Of a stretch of 64,000 nt of DNA, positions 47,300-58,804 are shown piece after piece. This DNA is from Monoplex corrugatus (Eukaryota; Mollusca; Gastropoda; Littorinimorpha; Ranellidae). Position 1 is the first letter of the stretch; each line of letters opens with the position of its first letter. Made by a program: the position numbers and the translations under genes. Location of the stretch: positions 71,694,699-71,758,698 of the forward strand of contig CM060307.1 in NCBI GenBank assembly GCA_030674185.1. The letters run 5' to 3'. The notes under the pieces are model-generated. The model saw only the letters and a program-made list of their open reading frames with translations, ran no database searches and was not told the origin of the DNA.

Positions 47300-48440
47300 G
47301 TTTATTTTCTTGATCTCTTTTGTTGATTTCTTTGTGTGGTGTGTGTGTGATGTTTATTTTTTTTTTTTTTTTTTTTTTTCATGGGCAAGTCTAATTGTGT
47401 CTGTGTATGTGTGGAATATGTGGAGAAGTTTTTTTGTTGTTTTTTTAATGTCAGAATTTATCTTTTGTGCATGCAGAATATGATGAGTGTGTGTGAGCTT
47501 TCCAGTGTTGTGACATAAGATATCATAGCTGTGATATCTTAGTTCAGAACATGTGGAGGAGCTTTAAATATTGAAAATAGTGCACACTCTTTTTAACTTC
47601 CATGACATTTTTAAGTTCTTTACGATATTGGTGATCAGTGACTGAAACAGGGGAGACTAGTTTGTTTTGTTTTGTGTTGTGTGTGGTGTGTGTGTGTGTG
47701 TGTGTGTTTTCTTTTCGTTTATTTTCTTGTTATCTTTTGTTGTTGTTGTTGTTTTGGTTTTGGTTTTTTAGTGCATTTTTTTTATGGGCAAGTTTACATG
47801 TGTGTGTGTATGTGCGGAATATGTGGAGATTTGTTGTTGTTGTTGAAATGTCAGAATTTATCTTTTGTGTACACTGTACAGTATGTGTGTGTGTGAGCTT
47901 TCCAGTGTTGTGACATAAGATATCATAGCTGTGATATCTTAGTTCACTGAGGAGAGTTAAATATTGAAAATAGTGCACACTCTTTTTAAGTTACATGACA
48001 TTTTAAAGTTCTTTATGATATTGGTGATCAGTGACTGAAACAGGGCAGACTAGTTTAGTTTAGTTTTGTTTTGTGTGTGTGTGTTTTCGTTTATTTTCTT
48101 GATCTCTTTTGTTGATTGTGTTGTGTGTGTGTGCATGTTTTTTTGTTTTATTTTGTTTTGTTTTTTTGATGGGCAAGTTTAAATGTGTCTGTGTATGTGT
48201 GGAATGTGTGGAGAAGGTTTTCATTTTAATGGTCAGAATTTATCTTTTGTGTATGTACAGTATGTGTGAGTGTGTGTAAGCTTTCCAGTGTTGTGACATA
48301 AGATATCATAGCTGTGATATCTTAGTTCACTGAGGAGAGTTGAATACTGAAAATAGTGCACTCTGTTTTTAAAGTTCCATGACATTTTTATGTTCTTTAT
48401 GATATTGGTGATCAATGACTGAGACAGGGAGACTAGTTCT

Positions 48441-48491
<51 letters not shown>

Positions 48492-48857
48492 TTTCGTTTA
48501 TTTTCTTGATCTCTGTTGATTTTTTTTTGTTTTTTTTTTTTGAGGGGGGGTGCATTTTTTTTATAGGCAAGTTTACATGTGTCTGTGTATATGTGGAATA
48601 TGTGGCGAAGGTTTTTTTTTTAAATGTCAGAATTTATCTTTTGTATATATACATGTACAGTACGTGCAGGTGTGTGTGAGCTTTCCAGTGTTGTGACATA
48701 AGATATCATAGCAGTATATCTTAGTTCAGAACATATAGAGGAGAGTTAAATACTGAAAATAGTGCACACTCTTTTTAAGTTCCATGACATTTTTATGTTT
48801 TTTATGATATTGGTTATGAATGACTGAAACAGGGGAGACTAGTTTTGTTTTGTTTTG

Positions 48858-48930
<73 letters not shown>

Positions 48931-49328
48931 CTTGCTTATTTTCTTGATTTTCTTTTGTGTGTGTCTGTGTGCTTGCATTTTGTTGTTGTTGTTTTTTGTT
49001 ATAGTTGAGTATTTTTGATGGGCAAGTATAAATGTGTCTGTGTGTGTGTGGAATATGTGGAGGTTTTTTTTTTTAATGTCAGAATTTATCTTTTGTGCAC
49101 ACACAGTATGTGTGAGTGTGTGTGAGCTTTCCAGTGTTGTGACATAAGATATCATAGCTATGATATCTTACTTCAGAACACATGGAGGAGAGTCAAATAC
49201 TGAAAATAGTGCACACTCTTTTTAAAGTTCCATGACATTTTTAAGTTCTTTGTGATATTGGTGATCAAAGAATGAAACAGGAGAGACTAATTGTAGTAAT
49301 TCTGGTGTGTGTGTATGTGTGTGTGTGT

Positions 49329-49376
<48 letters not shown>

Positions 49377-49773
49377 TTTATATTTTCTTGATCTCTTTTG
49401 TTGATTTCTTTTTTGTGTGTGTATGTGTGTGCATTTTTGTTGTTGTTGCTTTGTTTTGTTTTTTTGATGGGTAAGTTTAATGTATCTGTGTATGTGTGGA
49501 ATATGTGGAGAAGGTGGTTTTTTTTTTAATGTTAGAATTTATCTTTTGTGCATTCACAATATGATGAGTGTGTGTGAGCTTCCCAGTGTTGTGACATAAG
49601 ATATCATAGCTGTGATATCTTAGTTCAGAACATGTGGAGGAGCTTTAAATATTGAAAATAGTGCACACTCTTTTTAACAATTTAAGTTCCATGACATTTT
49701 TAAGTTCTTTATGATATTGATGATCAGTGACTGAAACAGGGGAGACTAGTTTTGTTTTGTTTTGTTTTGTTGT

Positions 49774-49805
<32 letters not shown>

Positions 49806-49986
49806 TTGTGTGTGTGTTTATTTGTTTCTTTTCATTTATTTTGTTGTTGTTTTTTGTTGTTGTTGTTGTTTTTGAGTGCATTTTTTTTATGGGCAAGTTT
49901 ACATGTGTCTGTGTATGTGTGGAATATGTGGAGATGGTTTTTTTTTTTTTTTAATGTCAGAATTTATCTTTTGTGTACACTGCACA

Positions 49987-50044
<58 letters not shown>

Positions 50045-50237
50045 TGTGTGTGTGTGTGAGAGAGGCTTTCCATGTTGTGACATAAGATATCATAGCTGTG
50101 ATATCTTAGTTCACTGAGGAGAGTTAAATATTGAAAATGGTGCACACTCTTTTTAAGTTCCATGACAATTTTAAGTTCTTTATGATATTGGTGATCAGTG
50201 ACTGAAACAGGGGAGACTAGTTTAGTTTTGTTTTGTG

Positions 50238-50302
<65 letters not shown>

Positions 50303-50659
50303 GTTTATTTTCTTGATCTCTTTTGTTGATTTCTTTTTTTGTGTGTATGCATGTGTTTTTTTGTTTTGTTTTGTTTTGTTTTTGTGATGGGCAAGTTTAA
50401 ATGTCTCTGTGTATGTGTGGAATATGTGGAGAAGGTTTTTATTTTAATTGTCAGAATTTATCTTGTGTATGCACAGTATGTGTGAGCTTTCCAGTATTGT
50501 GACATAAGATATCATAGCTGTGATATCTTAGTTCAGAACATGTGGAGGAGAGTTAAATATTGAAAATAGTGCACACTCTTTTTAAGTTCCATGACATTTT
50601 TAAGTTGTTTATGATATTGATGATCAGTGACTGAAACAAGGGAGACTAGTTCTTTTTTG

Positions 50660-50708
<49 letters not shown>

Positions 50709-50979
50709 TTTTCATTTATTTTCTTGATCTCTTTCGTTGATTTCTTTTTGTGTGGTGTGTGTATGTGCGTGCGTTTGTTGTTGTTGTTTTTGATGGGCAA
50801 TTTTAAATGTGTCTGTGTATGTGTGGAATATGTGGAGGAGGTTGTTTTTTTTAAATGTGAGAATTCATCTTTTGTATATGTGTGAGTGTGTGTGAGCTTT
50901 CCAGTGTTGTGACATAAGATATCATAGCTGTGATATCTTAGTTCAGAACATATGGAGGAGAGTTAAATATTGAAAATAG
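44515..50979 (+). repeat. 380-480-bp satellite, 15 monomers, higher-order period about 3.4 kb
   Basis: Each monomer has: gtgcacactctttttaagtt, ttatgatattggtgatca, gagactagttttg, a long (TG)n tract, tttattttcttgatctctttt, a T-rich tract, gggcaagtttaaatgtgtct, gtcagaatttatcttttg, and ccagtgttgtgacataagat followed by a near-palindrome. Monomer marks recur about 3.39-3.44 kb apart. TG frames through the array are not genes. Confidence 0.97.
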
Positions 50980-51026
50980 CAATCTTAGGTATTGAATGAT
51001 CTTTGTGTGTTTAAGTGTCTCTCTGT

Positions 51027-51032
51027 GTGTGC

Positions 51033-51080
<48 letters not shown>

Positions 51081-51141
51081 ACGCGTGTACGTGCATGCAT
51101 GTGTATGTGTGTTCACGTGTGGGGGGGGGGGGGGGGGGGGG
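51027..51141 (+). repeat. (TG)n and poly-G
   Basis: TG tract at 51027-51077 with TGCA variants, then about 21 G at 51121-51141. Confidence 0.95.
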
Positions 51142-52160
51142 ACACAGATAATCTCCCTCAGATATGATGTGCCTGACATGAAAAAAAAAAGTATTGGCTT
51201 TAAAAAAAAAAAATGCAGTGATAAGATCACTATGGTGCAGTCATAAGTTATACCAGTCATAGATTGACCTATAACAGCAACATTGTTCTACTTCTATTGT
51301 TTTCATTGTAAAGACTTTGGACATTCAATGTGTAGGGTTTGTGTCATCTCCATAGTTACTATCTCCATTTCACTAGTCTCATTCAGTAGTATGCAAAGGT
51401 TTCAGAGTTCCGTTTGGATCCTTACTATTATCAGTAACCTTGAGGTAGAGGTCTCAACTTCTTAAGCTTCTGATCTCGGTGTATAGATTTGTATAGAATC
51501 AGTACACACCCAGTAATAAAAAGGTTCCTAGCCTTGTTCAGGTTTAGGGAAGATAAAGCTGTGAGGGAGAGGAGATGGGCACCTGTATCCCCTCATTATG
51601 CTGGTCAGAAATTGAGGTCTTTAGCACTTATGCTGGTTCAGAAATCAAAGTCTTTAGCAGTTAACTCCTACACAATCCCAGGGCTATGGGAAATCCTGTA
51701 TCCCCCCCCCTTCCTTTTTTTTTTTTGAATTATGTTCTACAGTTGACTTTTACATACTACTGTGAGTGGATCATTCTAGAGAGAACTCATGCACTAGCAG
51801 ACTCTGGAAATTTCAGACCAGGCTTCAGTTAACGGCAGGTAAGTGATGAATGCTAATCACCATGTTTATTATCGCAGAAAAATTGCAGTTTGCTTTGGAG
51901 GCTGGAGAAATTGAGAAAGTGTCATTCTCTTTTCTGTGTCATATGCCCCATGTTTTTGTACTTAAATAATTGATTCGATGGCAAAGTTGTTGTTTCTTAT
52001 CAGTTTTCTTTCTGGTTGAGGGTATGTGGCTGATGATGATGTTGTGCAGAATGTCGATGGTCAATTCAAAGAGGGAACTGCTTGTGTCTTGTGTGTGAAA
52101 TGCCACTTGTCCAAATCGCTCAGTTACAAAGTAGTCAATGGATCAGATAGTGTTATTTCA
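51142..52160. other. Non-coding, includes dispersed repeat copy 3 at 51561-51620
   Basis: No gene recognised. It contains two A-runs (51181, 51205) and a C8/T-rich tract (51703-51726). Confidence 0.55.
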
Positions 52161-52162
52161 CA

Positions 52163-52345
52163 AGCATGTACTAAATTTACATTGTTACAAAACTTGTCTT
52201 GTAAATTAGTCACAAATAGCTTAATGGATTAGATAACAAAATAACTTTCTTCACATGTAATAGTAATAGTACATGTACTAAATTTACATTGTTACAAAAC
52301 TTGTCTTGTAAATTAGTCACAAATAGCTTAATGGATTAGGTATCA
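52163..52345 (+). repeat. Near-perfect 70-bp direct duplication, 101 bp apart
   Basis: catgtactaaatttacattg through ttgtaaattagtcacaaata to cttaatggatta occurs at 52166 and 52267. A third, diverged piece is at 52805-52850 (cttgtcttgtaaatcagtta). Confidence 0.93.
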
Positions 52346-52800
52346 GTATAACTTTTCACAGGTCAGGTCAGAACTAAATCTCTGCTACAGTATGACAGTA
52401 GACTGTACAACCTGAGCCTGTCTCCGCTGCCTTTTGGGTTACCCCTTGGGTGGGGAAGGCTATGGGAGTAAACCCAGACAGAAAATCCTGCAGTCGCATA
52501 TTGCCACAGAGCATTCCTTGTGGTTTTGGCCATATGTTGTGACTTGCCATCTACTCTTCAGTCGTTTGTGTCTCCTATGAGAACAGCTGTCTTACCTCGG
52601 TTTGCCCTGGGCTTGTGGAGGCAGGTGAAGTGAGCTGCTGAGGCTCTGCGCAGACACCAGTAATTTAATGTATGCACATGGCACCTAGTGCCAACCTCCC
52701 TCACAATAAATAAAATGCTAGGTTGGACTTTATCGACCACGATAGTTGACCATACATACATATTATACATACATACATATATGTATACATAACTTTTCAC
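52346..52800. other. Repeat-like sequence of unknown type
   Basis: GC-richer segment with gggttaccccttgggtgggg at 52436 and acccagacagaaaatcctgc at 52475; the latter resembles 6968-6990 (aacccaaacagaaaacctt). It may be a 5' piece of one of the retrotransposons. Confidence 0.4.
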
Positions 52801-52879
52801 AACTTGCGCTTGTCTTGTAAATCAGTTACATAGAAGCTAACAGATCTCACAGTGTCCATGATGGGCTATAGTAGGCATT

Positions 52880-53540
52880 TCAGTATGTTCATTTTCAGGT
52901 GGAGAGGAATGCTGCGCCAGATGTTTTGTTTGATCATTCTGCTTTTAGCCAGGCCTGCTCTTGCTTTTATATATATTTGGTACATGATCCATCATTTGTT
53001 TTGACTGAGCCTAGATATTTTAAGTCTTTGACATTTTCTAAAGGAGTTTAATGAATCTTTATTTCATGCTCTGTTTGGCGACTGATTCCGGCAACATGCA
53101 GTACTTTTGTCTTTTTGGCATTAAGCTTGAGAGCGGCTCTTCTTCCTGTTTCATCTATTCTGTGTAGAACTCTCTTCATGCTAGTGATGTTGTCAGCTAC
53201 TAGTGTTGTATCATAAGCGTAGCGCAGATATATTGTATTTCTACCATTTGTTATATTTCTATTTCTATTACTTGCTCTGTATCATCATCATCAGGTGCCT
53301 TGCCGCATGGCGTTGGCTATTATGGACTTCCATCTGTCTCTATCACTTGTTGCCTCAAGCATCTCTTCCACCCTCTTTGTCCCCAGCTCTGTACATATGT
53401 TAAAAAGGTGAGGTGAGAGGATGCATCCTTGCCTGACTCCTTTCGAGATATATATATTCCCCTTTTGTGTCATTTTCATGCAGTTCTTGGCAAGTGATTA
53501 AAACAAGTAGTTTGCCATTGCTTTCTTGGGTGGCAGTGCA
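52880..53540 (-). mobile_element. Family B remnant 2, interrupted by a family A insertion
   Basis: The minus strand reads RGVRQGCILSPHLFNIC, then, past the insertion, LRYAYDTTLVADN (mutated YADD), LKLNAKKTKVLHVAG and LKYLGSVKTNDGSC. The coincidence with copy 1 of YAYD at the catalytic box is noted; both copies are dead. Confidence 0.82.
53282..53385 (-). mobile_element. Family A copy 6, 104 bp, with 8-bp target-site duplication
   Basis: Only the last 30 or so codons (EEMLEATSDRDRWKSIIANA) and the TGA tail remain. It is flanked by gctctgta at 53274-53281 and 53386-53393. Confidence 0.88.
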
Positions 53541-54160
53541 CTTACTATGCAGGTATCCTGACTATTGTTTCTATAGAAATCCTCTGCTCATGACCTCGAG
53601 ATCAAGAACCCAGTTATGAAAGGTACTCTTTCTTTGCCTCCTGCCTCAGCCATCCCCTGCTTACCAGGACTTCGTTGCATGCACCTTTTGTCTGGCCCCT
53701 CCCCCAGTGACCTGTTCGGCTTGGTTGGACCTGCCAGGGGCTTGAGTCCTGGCCAAAATAGGTCGTGGGATCGTAGCTTAACTGAAGTCTTGCCACTTGT
53801 GTAAAGCAGTTCTAAATGAAACTAAATGAAGTGGAACTTTTTGACAATAGCTACAGAACCTTGAAGTGAAAAGAGATTAAGGGATGCTTTAGAAACTGAT
53901 GTTATGTATTATCAGTGGTCAGTTGGTTGTATGAAAAGTCTGTTCAATACGTAAGGCTGCTGTTGTCAAATCAGGATTGTCAGTATTTTGAGTTATGACT
54001 ATTCCACCCGCACCCCCGCACCCCTCTCTTTCTGTATATGAAACATTAATTGACATTAATAGATTGGAAAAAAACCCCATTAAACTCATTCAGAATTATT
54101 TAGGGGAAAATAACTTAAAATACCATATTATGACTTCAGTCCATCAGCATTCCACCATCA
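53541..54160. other. Non-coding sequence
   Basis: No gene or repeat recognised. A C-rich stretch lies at 54005-54025. Confidence 0.5.
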
Positions 54161-54162
54161 CT

Positions 54163-54223
54163 TGACAGTGTGTGTGTGTGTGTGTGTGGCGCGCGTATGT
54201 GTATGTGTGTGTGCATGTGTGTG

Positions 54224-54270
<47 letters not shown>
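54163..54270 (+). repeat. TG and (CT)n microsatellites
   Basis: TG with GCGCGC and TGCA variants, then about 20 CT units. Confidence 0.95.
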
Positions 54271-54272
<2 letters not shown>

Positions 54273-54386
54273 CAGACTTGGACAAGACTAGTTTGTCCTG
54301 ACAACTTGTGGACATCTCTGTGTGTGTCACTGTGTGTGTGCACATATCAGGTTGGTCGGGCTGAATTTGCAGGGGTAGGGACGAAG

Positions 54387-54607
54387 GCCATTTTATGAGG
54401 AAGGGGGATTTGGAGCACCTGGTCACAGCAGGAAAGCTGGAGGGAAAGAGAGCACCGGGTAGACCCAGGGAGAAAATGCTGGATGGACTTGCAGAGTGGC
54501 TGGGGACGAGGAGGGTGGGGGAGATGCTAGGGGCAACGAGAGATAGAGGCAGATGGAAGTCCATGATCTCCAACGTCATGTGGCAGGGCACCTGATGATG
54601 ATGATGA
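54387..54607 (+). mobile_element. Family A copy 7, 3' fragment
   Basis: Open frame for HFMRKGDLEHLVTAGKLEGK through GRPREKMLDGLAEWLGT to GGCACCTGATGATGATG. It is closest to copy 1 and little decayed. Flanks gggacgaagg and gggatgaagg could be a slightly mutated target-site duplication. Confidence 0.88.
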
Positions 54608-55135
54608 TGAGGGATGAAGGGTGGTTAGTGGTATGTGTGTATATGTATATTGTATTGTGTGAGTATGTGACTCTTGATGGACAGAAAAACAAAATAAAAA
54701 ACGACAAAAATGAAAAAAAAAAAAAAATCTTAAAAGTTAAAAAAAAAAAAAAATTAAAAGGTAAGATCTACATTTTTGCTTTCTGTATTCATTTATGTAC
54801 TGTGCATATATATTTATATATATTTTATGAATGTTAATTTGTGTGCTGTGCACACTTTTTCTTTGATCAATGATTCAGAATGTGTTTATGTATAATTGTA
54901 GACTACATAATATATTATTATTTCATTGCACATACTTCTATTTCTGATTATTTATTTTGTGAATATGTTGCTGTTGTCATATTTCATACATTCATTAGAC
55001 ATGTGCTTTTCAAGAATTGGTTTCTTTTCCTTTTTTTGTGTGTATACCTGTTGATTACCCATGTGCAGATTGTTTTGTCAGAATGCCATCCGGTGCTGCA
55101 GATTAAAACTATATATGTAAGGCTGACTGATTGAC
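54608..55135. other. AT-rich non-coding sequence
   Basis: A-runs at 54715-54727 and 54740-54753; no gene. Confidence 0.6.
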
Positions 55136-56645
55136 TATTTGTATTGTAAGATTGTTTGCCTGGTTGGCAAAGAGATGATGGTGATGGACTCTCACGCTGG
55201 TCTGATGGATGAGTGGGCATACTGGTCCTCATTACCTGGTTTCACCCCGGAAGGAGATGTTCTTCCATAGGCACTGCATAAGAAAGAGTCGTATGGGCTT
55301 TGCTTAGGCTGGTCTTGCATCTGTTGCATAGATACCTGTTCTGGCTGTTTGGATTGGTTGTGCCCTGTGTGCACTGCTGTCACCTGCTTAATCAGTTGCA
55401 GGCAGTGTGTTTGCACCTGTATTGCTTCAGTGGTCAATACAGCAACATCTTTGGGATGTCATTGTCTCCCATATGGGTAATTTGTCTTGTGCACCAGAGA
55501 TGGCCTTTGAGGAGTAGACGCTGTTGGTAAGGCACACTTCTTCAGACTTTGAAGGTTGGACATTTGACTTGCCACTTGATGCCGCAGATCTTACGCAAGT
55601 CTCTTAGGTGGATCTGTTCCAGCTGTTGAATGCACCTTTGGGATGTAGTTCAGGTCTTGCAGTAGTACAGCAGGACATTCAGGACTGCCGTTTTGTACAC
55701 AGCAGTCTTTGTGGCCAGTACACAGCAGTCTTTGTGACCAGCATGATGCCGTGGTTTTGCCACAGACTGTTTGGCATTCTTCCAAAGGTAGAGCTAGCCT
55801 TGGAGATGTGCAGTACCATTTTGATATCAACAGGTAATTGCTCCTCACTGTACCGCCCGGATAGCAGAATTTGTCTGCAGTCTTGATCTTGTGATCATTG
55901 TTGACAATTGGAAATGGTTAGGCAACAGAAACATGAAAAAGTGTTGGCTGAAACATAGCCTCTGTCTTGCTGAGGCTAATTGTAAGACAAAAGCGTTTGC
56001 AGCTACAGCAGATTGGTCATGATGCATTGGTAGTTCTCAGGCTAGTGTGAATGTAATGCACAGTCATGTGTGAAGAGAAATTCTGACAAAACAGCTTTGA
56101 ATACTTTGGTCTTGGCTTGGTGTATCTGAAAGGAACTGGAAAACAATAGTGAAAGTCGCAAGAGTGCGTCAATCAGCATTGCTGCAAAGAAGGTGGAGAA
56201 GAGTATAGATGCTAGAAGTAGAACACATCCCTGTTCCACTGTGTTCCACACTCGAAAGGATGGGTCTGCCAGAGATTCTTTTTCTGACTGTTTGTGGAGT
56301 GCTACAGTGGCATCCTCAGGTGTTTTTGACTCTGTTAAACTGCTGAACCCAGCATGATAAGATGTCAGCTTTCTCTGTCAGCAGAATGGGGTGGTCAGAG
56401 GTAGGGATCAGTATGTTGGTGGAAGCCTTTGGTCTGGGTGATGCACATAGCTAGATCATCTTGGAATGACTTGTCATTGGATTCTGCTGCAACTGCTGAT
56501 GCATTCCTCAGAACATTAGCGGAGGTGAAGTATTGTCACATGCATGCGTTTGTGTGCATGTTGGCTCAAGGATGCCTTTCTCATTTGACAGAGATGGACT
56601 TTCAAAATGGTTGATATCCACGGAAGTGCTGTTCTTGATGCTTTG
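55136..56645 (-). mobile_element. Family C non-LTR retrotransposon, largest copy
   Basis: Minus-strand fragments in order from 56640: an RT upstream block ending THACDN, VWNTVEQGCVLLLASILFST with FFAAMLIDALLRL (RT box B/C area), QAKTKVF, FLFTHDCALHSH (mutated FLFADDCALLAH), a decayed RAVVLN block (IQQLEQIHLRDLRKICGIKW) and, near 55300, CNRCKTSLSK, which may be a relic of the C-terminal zinc finger found in relatives. The catalytic ADD is lost; stops and shifts throughout. Confidence 0.75.
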
Positions 56646-56647
56646 CC

Positions 56648-57095
56648 AGAGAGTTCTTGAGTGTTACATATAATAGATACTGTTGTGTGCTTGTGAGGAC
56701 AGTCAATACGCAAAGTCAGAACAAAATTGAGGCAACTGAAATGTGTTTTCTATGAAAAATGTTGAGAGTTCCATGGACAGCAAAGAAATCAAACGAGACA
56801 GTCTTGAAGGAGGCAGACAGAAGAAGATCATTACTAAGGATGATTAGGAAAAGACAAGTAACATTTATATGCCATTTTATGAGGAATGAGAAATTAAAGC
56901 GCCGGGTCACAACAGGAAAGCTGGAGGGAAAGAGAACACCATGTAGAGACCCAGGGAGAAAATATTGGACGGTCTTGCAGGATGGCTGAAGACAGAGAAG
57001 GTGGGAGATGTACTTATGGCAACAAAGGATAGATTGATACGGAGGGCCATGATCACCAACGCCATGCAGCAAGACACATTATGATGATGATGATC
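56648..57095 (+). mobile_element. Family A copy 8, 3' fragment
   Basis: Begins at the RVLECYI region, runs through MLRVPWTAKKSNETVLKEAD and RRSLLRMIRKRQVTFICHF, and ends at ATTATGATGATGATG (ACATGA mutated to ACATTATGA). It directly abuts family C. Confidence 0.88.
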
Positions 57096-57339
57096 CCCAA
57101 TCTCCCCAGCTGTGAATGGGTACCTGACCCTATACAGGCCAGGATTGGACAAAAAAACAGCACATAAGAGAAATTAGATGAATTCAACATGCCTCAAATG
57201 ACTGAATTGAGAATAACAAGTTCTCACAAGCTGTCAGTCAGGTTAATATTCAGAATTTTGATATTGTTGTTAATGATTATTTTTCATCATTGCCACAGTA
57301 CATGGGAGATGGAAGAGGCTAGATTCAAGGGCAAGGAGT

Positions 57340-57600
57340 TTTGGAAGAGATAGGTAGGGGAGAAATCTGTGGGGAAATGGAGTGGCAGTTTAGGGAAAAT
57401 GGGGAGAGTTGTTTGGGAGGGGGTAGGGTAGTGGTTTGGGAAAATAGGGAGGAGGGGAATCAGAGGGGGAGAATTTCAGCAGGCAGGGGGGGGGGGGGGT
57501 TGCTAGGAAGGGGGGGGGGGGGTGCTTAGGGGAATGGGGAGAGGGTTAGGGGAGGGGGTTGGGTAGGGGAGGGGTTGGGGGGGGGGGGGGGTTTGCTGGT
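57340..57600 (+). repeat. G-rich tract
   Basis: Many GGG runs including about 14, 13 and 13 G (57487, 57511, 57580), strongly G4-prone on the plus strand. Confidence 0.9.
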
Positions 57601-57649
57601 GCTGACTTTTTTGTGTGTGGATGTTTTGGCTTGATTCTAGCTGCCTTTT

Positions 57650-57755
57650 CTTTCTGTTCCAGGTCAAGTGTTCCTGACAACCATGGTGACGATGTATCAA
57701 GCTGGACGACTGGACTGCAACACGCAAAGGCAGAGACGTCCTCAATCTGAGATAA
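57650..57755 (+). other. Exon-like segment 1
   Basis: A good acceptor (ctttctttctgttccag) precedes GTCAAGTGTTCCTGAC and a short open frame (SVPDNHGDDVSSWTT). It ends CTGAG followed by ATAAGT rather than GTAAGT. Similar short units lie at 58535-58588, 59412-59450 and 60082-60107. No protein family is recognised. Confidence 0.25.
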
Positions 57756-58142
57756 GTGGTGGTTATTGTTTCTGTTGTTGTTATTGGTGGTGGTAATAAT
57801 GGTGGTGGTGGTGGTGGTGATGGTGCTATTTGCATGATAGTGGGTTGATGGTGGTGGCATCGCTAGGTCTGCTGCTGTTTTTTTGTTATTCTGGTTGTTT
57901 CATACTTAAAGTGTTGACCTGTGCATTATTGTGGGACTGACATGATAGCTGTGGTATTTGTTTCTGTATATCACAACAAGCACATAACAACTAATGCTAA
58001 TGTCTGTAGCTGATAGCTCTGTTACATCTTGAATTTGTTGTTGTTGTATTTCCCAATGTAACATAGTGATTAAGGCAAATAATAGCAGCTGAGGATTGTC
58101 TTTCTGTATTGAATAATAACATCATAATGATTAAGAATAAAG

Positions 58143-58738
58143 ACAGTGACTGTGAATGTGTTATTTCATCAGGTTTGACAAAATTGGAAGTGTCCTGATT
58201 TTTATGTATATATAACTGTGAAATAGCTGAGAATTGTGTTAATTTAGCTAGATGACAAATGTAGAAATGTTCTTCTGTGAAATAGTTGAGAATTTTGTTA
58301 TTTCAGAAAAAGACTGACAAATCTGAAAGTGTCCTTATTTATGTGTTATTATTAGAGGGACTTAAAAATACATTTATGATTTGTGCTAGTTTGAATATTC
58401 TGTGATGTTGAAGTAAGAGACTGCCATAATTGGAAGGGGCAAGGGAGGGGGGCAAGGGGAGGAATTGTGTTTCGTGTGTAGACCTGCAGTTGGATATTGT
58501 TGAATGTTACAATTGGAATTAATTGTTTCTGTTTGCAGATAAGAGATCCTGTCCAGATGGTGATGACAGTGTGGATTCCCTGAGATAAGTTTTTTTTTAA
58601 TATTATTCTTTGTGTTGTGTGTGTGTGGATGTGTGTGTGTGGCGCATGCATGTGTGTGTGTTCCCTGAGATAAGTATTTGTTCATATTTGTGTGTGCGTA
58701 TGTGTGTGTGTGTTTGTTTATAGTGTGTGTGTGTGTGT

Positions 58739-58804
<66 letters not shown>

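Noticed and set aside
54162..54398. Coding frame through the CT and TG tracts at 54.2 kb
   Set aside because: Made of microsatellite sequence; it only joins real family A coding sequence at 54387.
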